Assembly: GCF_001583695.1 (NCBI RefSeq)
Contig: NZ_LOBC01000028.1
Location: 124,001 to 188,000, forward strand
Direction of reading: 5' to 3'
DNA from: Bacillus wiedmannii
Lineage (GTDB): Bacteria > Bacillota > Bacilli > Bacillales > Bacillaceae_G
DNA length: 64,000 bases
Below the pieces are notes generated by a model. It did no database searches, was not told the DNA's origin, and saw only the letters and a program-made list of their open reading frames with translations. Position numbers and translations under genes: made by a program. Of this stretch, positions 9,116 to 17,345 are shown piece after piece (the first letter of the stretch is position 1; every line of letters begins with the position of its first letter).

Positions 9116-9138
9116 ACTGTAGCCATAAATATTACAGA
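9116..9138. promoter_or_regulatory. Putative SaiR operator 2 (saiR promoter)
   Basis: ACTGTA-N11-TACAGA, one mismatch from the perfect dyad. It lies in the spacer and -10 region of a minus-strand promoter whose -35 TTGACT (9150-9145) directly abuts the IS right end, 47 bp ahead of the saiR start. Confidence 0.7.
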
Positions 9139-9153
9139 TAGGTTAGTCAAACG

Positions 9154-9330
9154 GTGAACTACCCACCACTTAGTACCTCTTACGAGCTTACTTGAAGTAG
9201 GGGCTTCTCGGTTCATCGCTACTTTTGATAGCTAACGAATTTGTCCTAGGACAGCCGAGCTAACTCCCTTGTTCCAAAGGTTATTTTATTACTATTTATG
9301 CCAACACTAATAAGCGGATGGCTTCCTTTT
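9154..9330 (-). ncRNA. Probable omega RNA (reRNA) of TnpB
   Basis: The minus-strand sequence from the tnpB 3' end to the element's right end includes a CCCCTAC...GTGGTGGG stem and ends GGTAGTTCAC, the usual scaffold end of TnpB guide RNAs. The guide would be read from the flank, CGTTTGACTAACCTATCTGT (9153-9134), which is the saiR promoter region. The 5' limit is a guess. Family knowledge plus position; no transcript evidence. Confidence 0.6.
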
Positions 9331-10408
9331 TGATATTGATCGCTGCATTATAATCACGGCCAATTGTGAGTCCACACAAACACGCATACGTGCGTTCACA
9401 TAATGGCATTTCTTTTTTATTTCCACAATTACTACACATCTTTGTAGAAGGAAACCATTTATCTATTTTTACAAGCTGTTTTCCTTGTTCTTGTAGCTTA
9501 TATGCTAAAAATGTCGTGAACATCCTCCAACCGTTGTCCGCTACACTCTTACCAAATCTAAATGCTCGTGACATTCCTTTCATATGTAAGTCTTCGATTG
9601 CTACAACGTCAAAACTCGTAGCTAATTCTTTAGACTTATGATGAAGAAAATTTTTACGTTGATTGGCGACCTTTTCATGCAACTTCGCTACACGAATTCG
9701 TTGTTTATTCCAGCGTTCTGAACCTTTCACACGTCTTGCTAATACTCGTTGTGCCTTCGCTAATTTCTCTAACATCTGACGATAAAAGCGAGGATAATTG
9801 GCTTTCTCATCTTCGCTACTCACGTACAATTCAGCCATTGCGAAGTCTAATCCAACTACACTTTGTACTTCTTTTTGTACAATCTCTTTTTCATATTCAG
9901 TCAAGATGGACACATAGTATTTACCAGTAGGTGTCATCGAAATCGTACACGATTTGATGATATGTTTTGGCGGGATTTCTCTATGTTGCTTCAGTTTCAC
10001 CATTTTCAACTTTGGTAATTTGATATAACCATCAAATAACATAATATTTCCGTTTACTCGATTCGTTGTATAGGATTTTCTACTCTTTTTACTTTTGAAT
10101 GTAGGAAAATCACTTTGACCACTAAAAAAATTCTTATACGCAGTTTGCAAGTTTAATTGCGCGTTGGCCAATGCCAATGAATCAACTTCTTTCAACCATT
10201 CATACTCTGTCTTATATTTTGCAGGAGTAGGGAATTTTTCTTTCTTTAGTTCTTCCTTGTTCTCTTTATATTTTTCATATACTTCTTTTCGTTCAGCTAA
10301 CATTTTGTTATACACAAAACGTACACACCCGAATGTTTTTCGTATGAGATGTGCTTGTTCTTCTGTTGGATACAGACGGAATTTATACGCCTTATTCTGC
10401 TTTGGCAT
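9296..10408 (-). CDS. tnpB: TnpB RNA-guided nuclease of an IS200/IS605 element
   Basis: About 370 residues, the normal TnpB length. It has the N-terminal OrfB HTH (KAYKFRLYPTEEQAHLIRKTFG), the central OrfB_IS605 region, and a C-terminal zinc ribbon CSNC...CLCG. All three RuvC acidic residues are in place: Asp in VVGLDFAMAE (about 188), Glu in AIEDLHMKGM (about 272) and Asp in IGRDYNAAIN (about 352). It is therefore likely catalytically intact, not a nuclease-dead TldR-type repressor. I chose the ATG at 10408, spaced 7 nt from GAGGTGA, over the ATG at 10414. TnpB cuts DNA next to a transposon-adjacent motif using the omega RNA, favouring retention of the element. Confidence 0.92.
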   Translation of the reverse strand: MPKQNKAYKFRLYPTEEQAHLIRKTFGCVRFVYNKMLAERKEVYEKYKENKEELKKEKFPTPAKYKTEYEWLKEVDSLALANAQLNLQTAYKNFFSGQSDFPTFKSKKSRKSYTTNRVNGNIMLFDGYIKLPKLKMVKLKQHREIPPKHIIKSCTISMTPTGKYYVSILTEYEKEIVQKEVQSVVGLDFAMAELYVSSEDEKANYPRFYRQMLEKLAKAQRVLARRVKGSERWNKQRIRVAKLHEKVANQRKNFLHHKSKELATSFDVVAIEDLHMKGMSRAFRFGKSVADNGWRMFTTFLAYKLQEQGKQLVKIDKWFPSTKMCSNCGNKKEMPLCERTYACLCGLTIGRDYNAAINIKKEAIRLLVLA

Positions 10409-10554
10409 ATCCATTCACCTCATTTTCCATAAGCTATGACGGTGATCACACAACCTGAACACTACAAGATTATTATCTACTTTCATTGTTATACCAAAAT
10501 TCCCCTCTTATAAGACTGATTATATCAGAGGCGAAATAAATAGGAAAACCAAAT

Positions 10555-10571
10555 GTTTGGCTACGCCAAAC
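10555..10571. repeat. Left-end hairpin of the IS605-type element
   Basis: GTTTGGC-TAC-GCCAAAC, perfect 7-bp stem. Subterminal imperfect hairpins of this kind are recognised by TnpA in the family. Confidence 0.65.
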
Positions 10572-10758
10572 CGAAATTCATCTCCGAAATGCCGCTAGAC
10601 TATCGTGTTTCACACGCCTGAGGAAGGAGACTTCTTTCGGATAATATGTTAAAATATTCAAGAAGAATGCTTAGCATGAAAAAATTAATCCCTTTATATT
10701 CTATCAGAACTCCCCTATATCTCCTAACTTCATTTAACTTTTTAAGTTGCAAATAAAT

Positions 10759-10893
10759 TTAAACAGTCCACTGTTTCTTAACTTGTTCTTCTGCCAATTG
10801 TTTAATTTTTGTCCAAATCGTATCTTTACTCACAATAACATTTGTGTGATAGTTTCTATCTTTATAATTAACTGTAACACATACTTCAATCAC
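10759..10893 (-). CDS. yizD: YizD-like small protein
   Basis: A 44-residue ORF starting with GTG at 10893 and preceded by GAAAGGAGGAAGCAAAA. The product begins MIEVCVTVNYKDRNYHTNVI and continues with a charged helix KIKQLAEEQVKKQW. From memory it resembles YizD, encoded in the B. anthracis spxA2 locus; function unknown. It begins 30 bp after the spxA2 stop and must be co-transcribed with it. The IS605-type element starts about 130 bp downstream. Confidence 0.75.
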   Translation of the reverse strand: MIEVCVTVNYKDRNYHTNVIVSKDTIWTKIKQLAEEQVKKQWTV

Positions 10894-10923
10894 TTTTGCT
10901 TCCTCCTTTCAAAATATTACTTA

Positions 10924-11319
10924 TTAATTAGCCATTTTTTGCAATTCAATATTCAAAAATGTTCGAACGCTACGCGGTAAAAATTTGCGGATTTCTTCCT
11001 CGTTAAAACCAACCTGTAATCTTTTTTCATCCAGCATAATTGGACGACGTAACATTTGAGGATACTCAATTATTAATTTATAAAACTCATTAAGCGAAAG
11101 CGCCTCAATATTTATATTTAATTCCTGAAAAGTTTTAGATCTAGTTGAAATAATTTCAGTAGCACCATCTTCAGTTAAACGGAGAATGGATTTAAGCTCA
11201 TCGACTGTAAGAGAATTTGATACGATATTTTTTTCGGTATAATCAATTTGATGTTCTTCAAGCCATGCTTTTGCTTTTCGGCATGAACTACAGCTTGCTG
11301 TCGTATATAAAATCACCAT
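10924..11319 (-). CDS. spxA2: Spx-family RNA polymerase-binding regulator (SpxA2 paralogue)
   Basis: A 131-residue ArsC-like protein that binds the RNA polymerase alpha subunit C-terminal domain and redirects transcription under thiol or disulfide stress. The redox switch CSSC is at residues 10-13. The family motif LLRRPIM appears as [27 protein letters not shown]. The length equals that of B. subtilis Spx. Assignment to SpxA2 rather than SpxA1 rests on linkage to yizD and an Rrf2 gene, the arrangement I recall from B. anthracis. The start ATG at 11319 has AAAGGAGTGTGTAAAAT upstream. Two ACTGTA-N11-TACAGT-type dyads lie in the leader, the proximal one 47 bp from the start codon. Confidence 0.92.
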   Translation of the reverse strand: MVILYTTASCSSCRKAKAWLEEHQIDYTEKNIVSNSLTVDELKSILRLTEDGATEIISTRSKTFQELNINIEALSLNEFYKLIIEYPQMLRRPIMLDEKRLQVGFNEEEIRKFLPRSVRTFLNIELQKMAN

Positions 11320-11365
11320 ATTTTACACACTCCTTTACTTTTTAAATTATTATATAGATTATTGA

Positions 11366-11388
11366 AATGTATTAAAAAAAATTACAGT
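11366..11388. promoter_or_regulatory. Putative SaiR operator 4 (spxA2 proximal)
   Basis: AATGTA-N11-TACAGT: one half-site is perfect and the other carries one change. Same 23-bp geometry as the other three sites. Confidence 0.6.
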
Positions 11389-11479
11389 TTAGAATGAAAT
11401 ACACGTTATATTATTTATTCAAAATATATTTAATTTATCTGTTTTTTACAAACGATGGCAACTCACTTCTAAAAACTAT

Positions 11480-11502
11480 ACTGTAATTTTAAACTTTACA
11501 GT
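11480..11502. promoter_or_regulatory. Putative SaiR operator 3 (spxA2 distal)
   Basis: ACTGTA-N11-TACAGT, perfect dyad, about 160 bp upstream of the spxA2 start. The remainder of 11320-11645 is AT-rich leader with several -10-like hexamers; I cannot fix the start point. Confidence 0.68.
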
Positions 11503-11644
11503 TCAATTAATCAACTGTTAAGTCTTGGATGCATTCCATTAGCGAAACAAATTATATTCCACTTTATTTATTTCTTTCCTACATGTTTAGCATAATAAAA
11601 GCTACTGCATTGAACACAGCAACATTGTAGGAGGAAATACGCGA

Positions 11645-11674
11645 ACAAAAAAGCAAAGCGCGCACACTTTGCTT
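11645..11674 (-). terminator. Terminator after the GDSL gene
   Basis: AAGCAAAG (11651-11658) pairs with CTTTGCTT (11667-11674); the minus strand then runs TTTTTTG. Confidence 0.8.
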
Positions 11675-11675
11675 C

Positions 11676-12242
11676 TTACAAAATCCCTTTTAACTTTTTA
11701 CCAATTAACTCCGCTAAATATTCATAACCTTGTCAGCCAAAATGTAAACCGTCTTTTTCATCATCTTCTACAAATCTTTTATAACTCTGTTCTTGAATCA
11801 TCTCAGCATATAAATTCAGAAAATAACTTCCTGTTTCCTTCGCCACTTCCTCTACTACGTCTGCATACTGACCAAGTACTTTATTGGTTCTATTATGCTG
11901 GCGTTTTTCATCAACTGGTGCAGGACTAATAAGTAATACTTTTTCTGGTGAAATCTTACTTACAATCTTCTCTAAATTGTCTTTGTATACTTGTAATGGT
12001 ACTGGATCAAATAATACCGAATCATTCGTACCAAGAAAAACTGTTACAAAGTCTGGTTTATGTGATAGTACATCATCTTCAACCCTATGTAACGCGTCGA
12101 ACGTATTATCGCCCGGAACCCCCGCATTTACCACCTTCCAATTTAGAAACATCTCTTGCAGACGCGGTGTTAACCTTGGCGTTCCATCAAAAAACGTTTC
12201 ATCAGCTGTAATACTATCACCGAAGCATACTAACGTTTTCAT
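11676..12242 (-). pseudogene. GDSL/SGNH-family lipase/acylhydrolase with premature TGA
   Basis: An SGNH hydrolase: block I CFGDSITADE, block II NAGVPGDNTFDAL, block III GTNDS, and the catalytic Asp/His pair in DGLHFG. The frame stops at TGA (11735-11733) after 169 residues. It then continues in frame for exactly 18 codons (QGYEYLAELIGKKLKGIL) to TAA at 11676, giving the usual length of about 188. All catalytic residues precede the stop, so a shortened enzyme could remain active. Start ATG 12242 with AAGGAGAATCAGCTCT. It is the last gene of a four-gene operon (phosphotransferase, DUF7010, MBL, GDSL). Confidence 0.85.
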
Positions 12243-12258
12243 AGAGCTGATTCTCCTT

Positions 12259-13083
12259 TTACGTACGAAATAACTTTCCTTCTACCGCCTTAATATATCT
12301 TTCAGCAGAACGTTCCACTGCCTCATTTGCATTCTCTTTCACTACTCCATGAAAAGCATTATATAAACGATTAAATTGTAATGGCTTCACTCGATTCGCC
12401 ATTCCCTCCACTTTTCTCGCTGGCAATGGAATTAAGTTCGGATAGCTGTACATGAAACTCACCCACTGCTGATCCGCTACAACTTGAATAATATCACCTG
12501 TTAATAAAATACCTTTCCTATCATTTCCTTCTTCCCAATGTAATACAGAACCGCCGCTAAAATGTCCTCCGAGACGATGAATAGTAATTCCGTCCGCTAA
12601 TTGTAAAGACTCGCCAGACCAATAAATAATACGACTACTCGGGCGTACTACCCACTCTTTATCGTCTTCATGTATATAAATGGGTACATCAAACGTTTCT
12701 GCCCATTCTACTTGCGTTGAATAATAATGAGGATGAGATAGTGCAATCGCATCTAACCCGCCCCACTCTTTTATCTTCTCAATTGTCGTTTCATCTAAAT
12801 AAGTAATACAATCCCATAATAAACGATAGGAATCCGTTTTTATAACAAATGCGGTTTGACCGATCGCAAATTTAGGTTTTGTCGTAATGCTATAAAGTCC
12901 ATGTTCTTCTTCTATCATTTCATTTTTATATGTATCACTCGTTCGCAAGTTTTCTAAAGTCGTCCAAGACTGCCCTTTCGGATTCACATATTGTCTCTCC
13001 TCATCACAAATAACACAACTTACCGGTTCTTCCACACTCGCTGCATACTGTACGCCGCACGTTGTACAAACGAAATTTTTCAA
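12259..13083 (-). CDS. MBL-fold metallo-hydrolase with N-terminal zinc ribbon
   Basis: A 274-residue cytosolic protein. The first 30 residues hold two CxxC pairs (CTTC and CVIC) typical of a rubredoxin-like zinc ribbon. The metallo-beta-lactamase fold follows, with SHPHYYS in place of the canonical HxHxDH and later GGHFSGGSVLHW and LLTGDIIQV. The changed HxHxDH motif makes metal content uncertain and the substrate unknown. The start is TTG at 13083, 7 nt after GGGGG. It sits 16 bp upstream of the GDSL gene and 28 bp downstream of a membrane-protein gene on the same strand, so it is co-transcribed. Confidence 0.78.
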   Translation of the reverse strand: MKNFVCTTCGVQYAASVEEPVSCVICDEERQYVNPKGQSWTTLENLRTSDTYKNEMIEEEHGLYSITTKPKFAIGQTAFVIKTDSYRLLWDCITYLDETTIEKIKEWGGLDAIALSHPHYYSTQVEWAETFDVPIYIHEDDKEWVVRPSSRIIYWSGESLQLADGITIHRLGGHFSGGSVLHWEEGNDRKGILLTGDIIQVVADQQWVSFMYSYPNLIPLPARKVEGMANRVKPLQFNRLYNAFHGVVKENANEAVERSAERYIKAVEGKLFRT

Positions 13084-13111
13084 ACTAATTCCCCCTATCC
13101 CTATATTTTTA

Positions 13112-13669
13112 TTAAGCTGATTTTTGTTGATAATGATCTACTTTTTTATTTTCAATTACTAAACCTATTAGAGTCAGTAAATAGACAGCTGTAACTGACA
13201 ATGGAATTACAGTAAATCCATTGTCGGCAAAAAGAATCCCGCAAACTGACGTTACGAATACAGTCCCTACTGACAGTAAACCATAACTTTTACTTTCATA
13301 AATCCATACGTACGGCACAAAATGAACACCTATTAACATCGCTACTACAAAAGGTAACCACTCTGGAAATTGAAAATAGGCAAGTAACACAAACGGAATA
13401 TTTAATACATTTATCCCGCCAATTAATCCAGCTAAAGTCCCTAGCGGATTTCCTTTCGCAAACATATCAATTTTCAATATAGCAGCTATCATTAAGCCAC
13501 AAGGAAACACACAGCCCATACCAATTAAATACACCCACACAACTTGTTTTTCTGAAAGAAGAATACCCGTTACACTCGCTACAATCCAAAATAAAATACC
13601 AGCTATTATAACTGGAAATCCTTTTTTCGTTCTTTGTGCTAAATCTCGTTTTGCTTCTGCTATGTTCAT
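13112..13669 (-). CDS. DUF7010-like integral membrane protein
   Basis: A 185-residue protein with about five or six hydrophobic helices and short loops, with a basic N-terminus (MNIAEAKRDLAQRTKKG) and a charged C-terminal tail (ENKKVDHYQQKSA). It resembles the DUF7010/YesK-style small membrane proteins of bacilli; no function is known. ATG at 13669 has GGGGGAGATAGTGAA upstream. It is the second gene of the operon, starting 27 bp after the phosphotransferase stop. Identification relies on general layout, so the family name is tentative. Confidence 0.62.
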   Translation of the reverse strand: MNIAEAKRDLAQRTKKGFPVIIAGILFWIVASVTGILLSEKQVVWVYLIGMGCVFPCGLMIAAILKIDMFAKGNPLGTLAGLIGGINVLNIPFVLLAYFQFPEWLPFVVAMLIGVHFVPYVWIYESKSYGLLSVGTVFVTSVCGILFADNGFTVIPLSVTAVYLLTLIGLVIENKKVDHYQQKSA

Positions 13670-13696
13670 TTCACTATCTCCCCCAAACTATTTGTA

Positions 13697-14536
13697 CTAT
13701 AAAGCCGGCTCAATTTCACCCATCCAATAACGCCAAGCTACTAAGTAATCTTCTAAATCTTTCGGGTGGTGTCTTAAACATGTATCTATACGCAAATATA
13801 ATCCTATTACTATTTCCTCGTATAAATCTCGTTCTTTTTTATGAAATACACATTGTTTCATCACATAATCAATCGTTTCTTTTGTTATATCTTCAGGAGT
13901 TGAACAGAATGCATAAATTAAATCATATATAGGATCTCCTAGCACTGGTAATGGATCAATTACTCCATACAGCTCATTCTCTTGGAATATAAAATTATGA
14001 AATCCGAAATCACCATGTAATAAAAATGGCTGATTTACTCCGGCGTCCCTATTTGCTAGTTTAAGAACAATTCTATAATCTTCCTCACTTATGTAACGTC
14101 TTACATTTTCATAAGCTTCCATCACATTTGCCGTTAAAAATTCATTCCAACATTGAACCGGACTTTCTTTCCATCCCCAGCCTTCTGCCTCTGGAACAAT
14201 TTTATACTTATTGATAACTTCTTTTACAAGTGTTCGAAGCGTACTTCGTTTATATCCTTGTTCGCACGAAGTATTACCTTCAAGGAAAGAATACACAATA
14301 TATGTATGTAAAGCTTCCTTATACAAAAGCTTTGAAAATAAATTATTCCCCTCATAAAATGAGAGAAAATTAGCTTCCTCACGTATTACTTCCGCTTCAT
14401 TCAGCTTTACTACATATTTTTCGTCCAACAAATATACAGTACTTGTCGTTCCCCCGTTCAACGCTTTTACGCTACTTGGATCATGTGAAATAACTTTCTC
14501 CTTAAATAGTTGTGCAGTAATTATTGAAATGTCCAT
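13697..14536 (-). CDS. Aminoglycoside phosphotransferase (APH)-fold kinase
   Basis: A 279-residue kinase-like protein. It has the nucleotide-binding GGTTSTVYLLDEKYVVKL, the catalytic loop LLHGDFGFHNFIF (HGDxxxxN) and the metal-binding VIDP. The fold is shared by antibiotic kinases, choline/homoserine kinases and many house-keeping small-molecule kinases; the substrate cannot be read here. I place the start at the ATG at 14536, with AAGG 8 nt upstream, instead of the frame opening at 14581. First gene of the four-gene operon ending in the GDSL pseudogene. The chromosomal setting makes drug resistance only one of several options. Confidence 0.78.
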   Translation of the reverse strand: MDISIITAQLFKEKVISHDPSSVKALNGGTTSTVYLLDEKYVVKLNEAEVIREEANFLSFYEGNNLFSKLLYKEALHTYIVYSFLEGNTSCEQGYKRSTLRTLVKEVINKYKIVPEAEGWGWKESPVQCWNEFLTANVMEAYENVRRYISEEDYRIVLKLANRDAGVNQPFLLHGDFGFHNFIFQENELYGVIDPLPVLGDPIYDLIYAFCSTPEDITKETIDYVMKQCVFHKKERDLYEEIVIGLYLRIDTCLRHHPKDLEDYLVAWRYWMGEIEPAL

Positions 14537-14711
14537 TCCCTCACCCTTCAAGTCCGAAGATTCCCTCAATTTAAAAGACAACTTTACTATTATTTGACAA
14601 ACGAAGAGGAAACCCCTTCCGAAATCTTAATATAACAAAAATTCATTTACTTTTATATTTCAAAAATAAGGAAATACTAACAACAACTTTACATACATAT
14701 AGGAGGACATT

Positions 14712-14921
14712 ATGAAACCTGAATTTTTAAAAGCTGTACATGATGCCATTGGAAATGTCGAACACATTCATATAGAAGAAAGCGGTGCTGACAGCTTACT
14801 TATCCATCATGATGATGCACAGCAGTTACAACAAGTCGCTAAAACGTTAGAAAACAACAATTTCCGCTCTGCTCTAAGAACAACTGGAGATGCTTCGTAT
14901 ATTGAAGTATTGAACAGATAA
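14712..14921 (+). CDS. Small soluble protein of unknown function
   Basis: A 69-residue, acidic, histidine-rich protein (EHIHIEESGADSLLIHHDDAQQL) with no hydrophobic segment. It starts at ATG 14712 after AGGAGGACATT and is closed by a bidirectional terminator. It stands alone on the plus strand between two minus-strand operons. I do not recognise a family. Confidence 0.7.
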   Translation: MKPEFLKAVHDAIGNVEHIHIEESGADSLLIHHDDAQQLQQVAKTLENNNFRSALRTTGDASYIEVLNR

Positions 14922-14924
14922 CGT

Positions 14925-14950
14925 AAAGCCCTGGCTATATGCTGGGCTTT
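14925..14950. terminator. Bidirectional terminator between convergent genes
   Basis: AAAGCCC...GGGCTTT stem at 14925-14950 serving the plus-strand 69-residue gene and the minus-strand phzF-like gene. Confidence 0.8.
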
Positions 14951-14956
14951 CTTCTT

Positions 14957-15856
14957 TTAAATTGAAATTTTAAACTCATTCACATACACAGCTGTTCCAG
15001 CAATATCTATTTGTAATCTCTCATTTTCTCCTTCTTTCGTTACATATACCGTTACACGACCATCTTTATTCATTTCCTGTCCTTGTTCAACGATTAACTC
15101 CATTTCATGGTCAAAATCTTTCTCGACATACATCGTATAGTACGCTCCCATTACACCTGAAGCTGTTCCTGTCACTGGATCTTCAATCGTTCCAGCATAA
15201 GCCGATGAGAAATGTCGCCCATGCATTTGTGCCTGCTCATCATAAGTTTCTAAACAAACTGGATGAATAGAAGCGTTAGGTATTTCTTTTAATATCGATG
15301 GAAACACCTCATTATTAGATTTCATTCTCTCACATACATTTAGATTTTTGACCGGTACAATTACAGTCCAGTTCCCCGTACTTCCATATACAATCGGTAA
15401 ACTTACATCTAAATTATTTACGCCCAAACCAATGCTATGAGCTAATTCATCTTTTGAACCTGCAAAATCTTTAAACTGAGGTGCTGCCTGCCTCATTTTA
15501 ATAAAGGCTTCTCCCTTATCATTTACATCTATTTGTATTGGTAAAATTCCTGCCTTCGTTTCAATCGTAAAATTTGTTTTCTCTTCTAATAAACCTCTTT
15601 CACGCAAGGCAAATATTGTCCCAACTGTCCCATGACCACATAAATCCATTTCAAAACGAGGTGTAAAAAAGCGCATTCTTATATCTGCTACTTCTGAAGA
15701 AAGAACGAAAGACGTTTCATTAAATCCAACTTTTTCAGCAATACGTTGCATTTCTTCTTCCATTAATCCATCTGCATTTAATACAATACCTGCTGGATTC
15801 CCCATACTTGGTTTATTTGTAAATGCATCGTAATGAAATACGTTTATAGTCTTCAT
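14957..15856 (-). CDS. PhzF-family isomerase-like protein
   Basis: A 299-residue protein of the PhzF/YddE family, which share a diaminopimelate-epimerase-like fold and in pseudomonads isomerise a phenazine precursor. Recognisable are FHYDAFTNKPSMGNPAGIVL, the catalytic Glu segment GFNETSFVL, RFFTPRFEMDLCGHGTVG, and the C-terminal DPVTGTASGVMGAYY. No phenazine genes are nearby, so the substrate is unknown. ATG at 15856 follows a GAGGAAAAGAG ribosome binding site. It is the last gene of GNAT-SDR-GNAT-PhzF, starting 11 bp after the preceding stop. Confidence 0.88.
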   Translation of the reverse strand: MKTINVFHYDAFTNKPSMGNPAGIVLNADGLMEEEMQRIAEKVGFNETSFVLSSEVADIRMRFFTPRFEMDLCGHGTVGTIFALRERGLLEEKTNFTIETKAGILPIQIDVNDKGEAFIKMRQAAPQFKDFAGSKDELAHSIGLGVNNLDVSLPIVYGSTGNWTVIVPVKNLNVCERMKSNNEVFPSILKEIPNASIHPVCLETYDEQAQMHGRHFSSAYAGTIEDPVTGTASGVMGAYYTMYVEKDFDHEMELIVEQGQEMNKDGRVTVYVTKEGENERLQIDIAGTAVYVNEFKISI

Positions 15857-15867
15857 TCTCTTTTCCT

Positions 15868-16647
15868 CTAACCTTCTTTAAAAATTTTATAATAAAGCTC
15901 TATCTCCGTTTTCAACGAACAATTATTTCTCCAAAATATCCTCTGCATCTTTTCATTTGAAGTATGTGTGCCTCCGATGTAATAGGTGGCCCCCATTTCC
16001 TTTAACATATGCAACGATTGAAGATGCAGCTGGGAAGCAATTCCTTTCCCGCGACAATAAGGCATTACCCCAAAATAAAATAACCGTCCTTCCCCTTCTG
16101 TTCCAGTTTCTATATGCGGTATGGACATACCAATCGGCTCATTTTTATCATAAAAAACAATACATGACTTTTCCCAGCCCTTACCTAACTCTGTTTGCAC
16201 TGAATAAAAATGCTCATCGATAGTTAAAATTGAAGTTTGATTCCCTGAACCCGACATACATCGTTCCCAAATATATTTAAATTCTTTTTCCGATAACGTT
16301 CCTTCTGCTATTGATTGATATGTATATTGTCTTTCAAGCTCTTCTATATTGTTCAATTCTCTACATACTTCTATCTTTGCGGCATACAAAGAAAAACCGG
16401 CATCAAGTAACACTTTTGCACTTGAGTTATAACTACTAAACCTCTTGTTTAATACAATACTCGCTCTTTTTAGCTCCCAATTAAAACAAACCTCTTCAAA
16501 TCTACTTATCTTTTCTTTATATGTTTGTACGTTATAAAAAACATCTTCTTCTATCTCTTCAATCGTTACTGCATTTGGTAAACCATTTAATATTTTTTTC
16601 GAAGGACCAAATAAATTTTGAACTACTGTAAGATCGTACTTCACCAC
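15868..16647 (-). CDS. GNAT-family N-acetyltransferase
   Basis: A 259-residue protein with a C-terminal GNAT domain. The acetyl-CoA-binding motif A is VMPYCRGKGIASQLHLQSL, followed by GATYYIGGTHTSNEKMQRIF, the late alpha-helix that faces the substrate. The N-terminal half (YKEKISRFEEVCFNWELK) is unrelated to short GNATs and may bind substrate. The start is GTG at 16647, seven nucleotides after GGGGG, and overlaps the SDR stop by 7 nt, so translation is coupled. Acceptor substrate unknown. Confidence 0.8.
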   Translation of the reverse strand: MVKYDLTVVQNLFGPSKKILNGLPNAVTIEEIEEDVFYNVQTYKEKISRFEEVCFNWELKRASIVLNKRFSSYNSSAKVLLDAGFSLYAAKIEVCRELNNIEELERQYTYQSIAEGTLSEKEFKYIWERCMSGSGNQTSILTIDEHFYSVQTELGKGWEKSCIVFYDKNEPIGMSIPHIETGTEGEGRLFYFGVMPYCRGKGIASQLHLQSLHMLKEMGATYYIGGTHTSNEKMQRIFWRNNCSLKTEIELYYKIFKEG

Positions 16648-17345
16648 TTTATTTCCCCCACACCCGGCTCAATAAACTTCCCTGAAGTACCCTCATTTGA
16701 ATCTATTACCCAATCATATATATTTTGCGCTCCTTCAGCCGGAGTCATATTCGCATCAAAAGCACCAATGTCAGTCTTTAATTTTCCAGGGTGAATAGCA
16801 GTTACACGAATTCCTTTATCCTCAAACTCTTGTTGTAAGCAGAGTGTTAACATATTTTGTGCAGCTTTAGCAATTCGATAGGAATATGAGAACTGTCCTT
16901 GCGGAAACTCTTTGTTCGCCATTTTATGTAGTGATCCTAACCGAGAGGACACATTTATTATTCTCGGATGATCCGATTTAGCTAAAGCCACATATGTACC
17001 TTTTACAGCTCGAATTACGCCTAAGCAGTGAATATTAAATAAGTCGGTTAACTCTTCTGAATTTGTATGTAAAATCTCAGTCTCCTTTCCAGTAATTCCA
17101 GCGTTATTTATAACTAGATCAATATGCTCCGTATATTCCTTAAGCTGGTTCTTAATTTGCTCCGTACTCTCATCAATCGATAAGTCTGCCAATATAGGAA
17201 AACATCTACAACTAAATATTTGCTTCAATTGCGTTACCGCAACTTCAGTTCTAACTAACGGATAAACGATATGCCCATTTTCATGAAATACTTTGACTAA
17301 CTGTAACCCTAAACCGCGATTTCCACCTGTAATTAGAACTCTCAT
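16641..17345 (-). CDS. Short-chain dehydrogenase/reductase
   Basis: A 234-residue classical SDR (C-factor-like subgroup) using NAD(P)(H). It has the cofactor motif TGGNRGLGLQL, NNAG (VINNAGITG), the catalytic Ser in NVSSRLGS, and YSYRIAKAA providing YxxxK. The product ends GVGEIKW. ATG at 17345 has AAGGAGATGGATAT upstream and overlaps the preceding GNAT gene by four bases (ATGA), a sign of coupling. The substrate is not evident; with the GNATs and PhzF-like protein it may belong to a small-molecule modification pathway, which is inference only. Confidence 0.85.
   Translation of the reverse strand: MRVLITGGNRGLGLQLVKVFHENGHIVYPLVRTEVAVTQLKQIFSCRCFPILADLSIDESTEQIKNQLKEYTEHIDLVINNAGITGKETEILHTNSEELTDLFNIHCLGVIRAVKGTYVALAKSDHPRIINVSSRLGSLHKMANKEFPQGQFSYSYRIAKAAQNMLTLCLQQEFEDKGIRVTAIHPGKLKTDIGAFDANMTPAEGAQNIYDWVIDSNEGTSGKFIEPGVGEIKW

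Larger units (their letters stand above)
9154..10632 (-). mobile_element. IS200/IS605-type element with TnpB only (IS1341-like)
   Basis: A single tnpB with no tnpA, flanked by the non-coding ends typical of this family. The left-end region (10415-10632) contains the perfect hairpin GTTTGGC-TAC-GCCAAAC and a second small palindrome. The right end (9154-9295) forms the folded 3' part of a presumed omega RNA ending ...GGTAGTTCAC. The left boundary is approximate because this family makes no target duplications. It sits between yizD and saiR. Without tnpA it needs a transposase in trans to move. Confidence 0.8.

Noticed and set aside
9296-10408. Nuclease-dead TnpB (TldR-like repressor)
   Set aside because: The three RuvC acidic residues (Asp, Glu, Asp) are all present.
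10415-10632. A tnpA gene in the IS605-type element
   Set aside because: Only short frames occur; no HUH transposase motif, so the element is tnpB-only.
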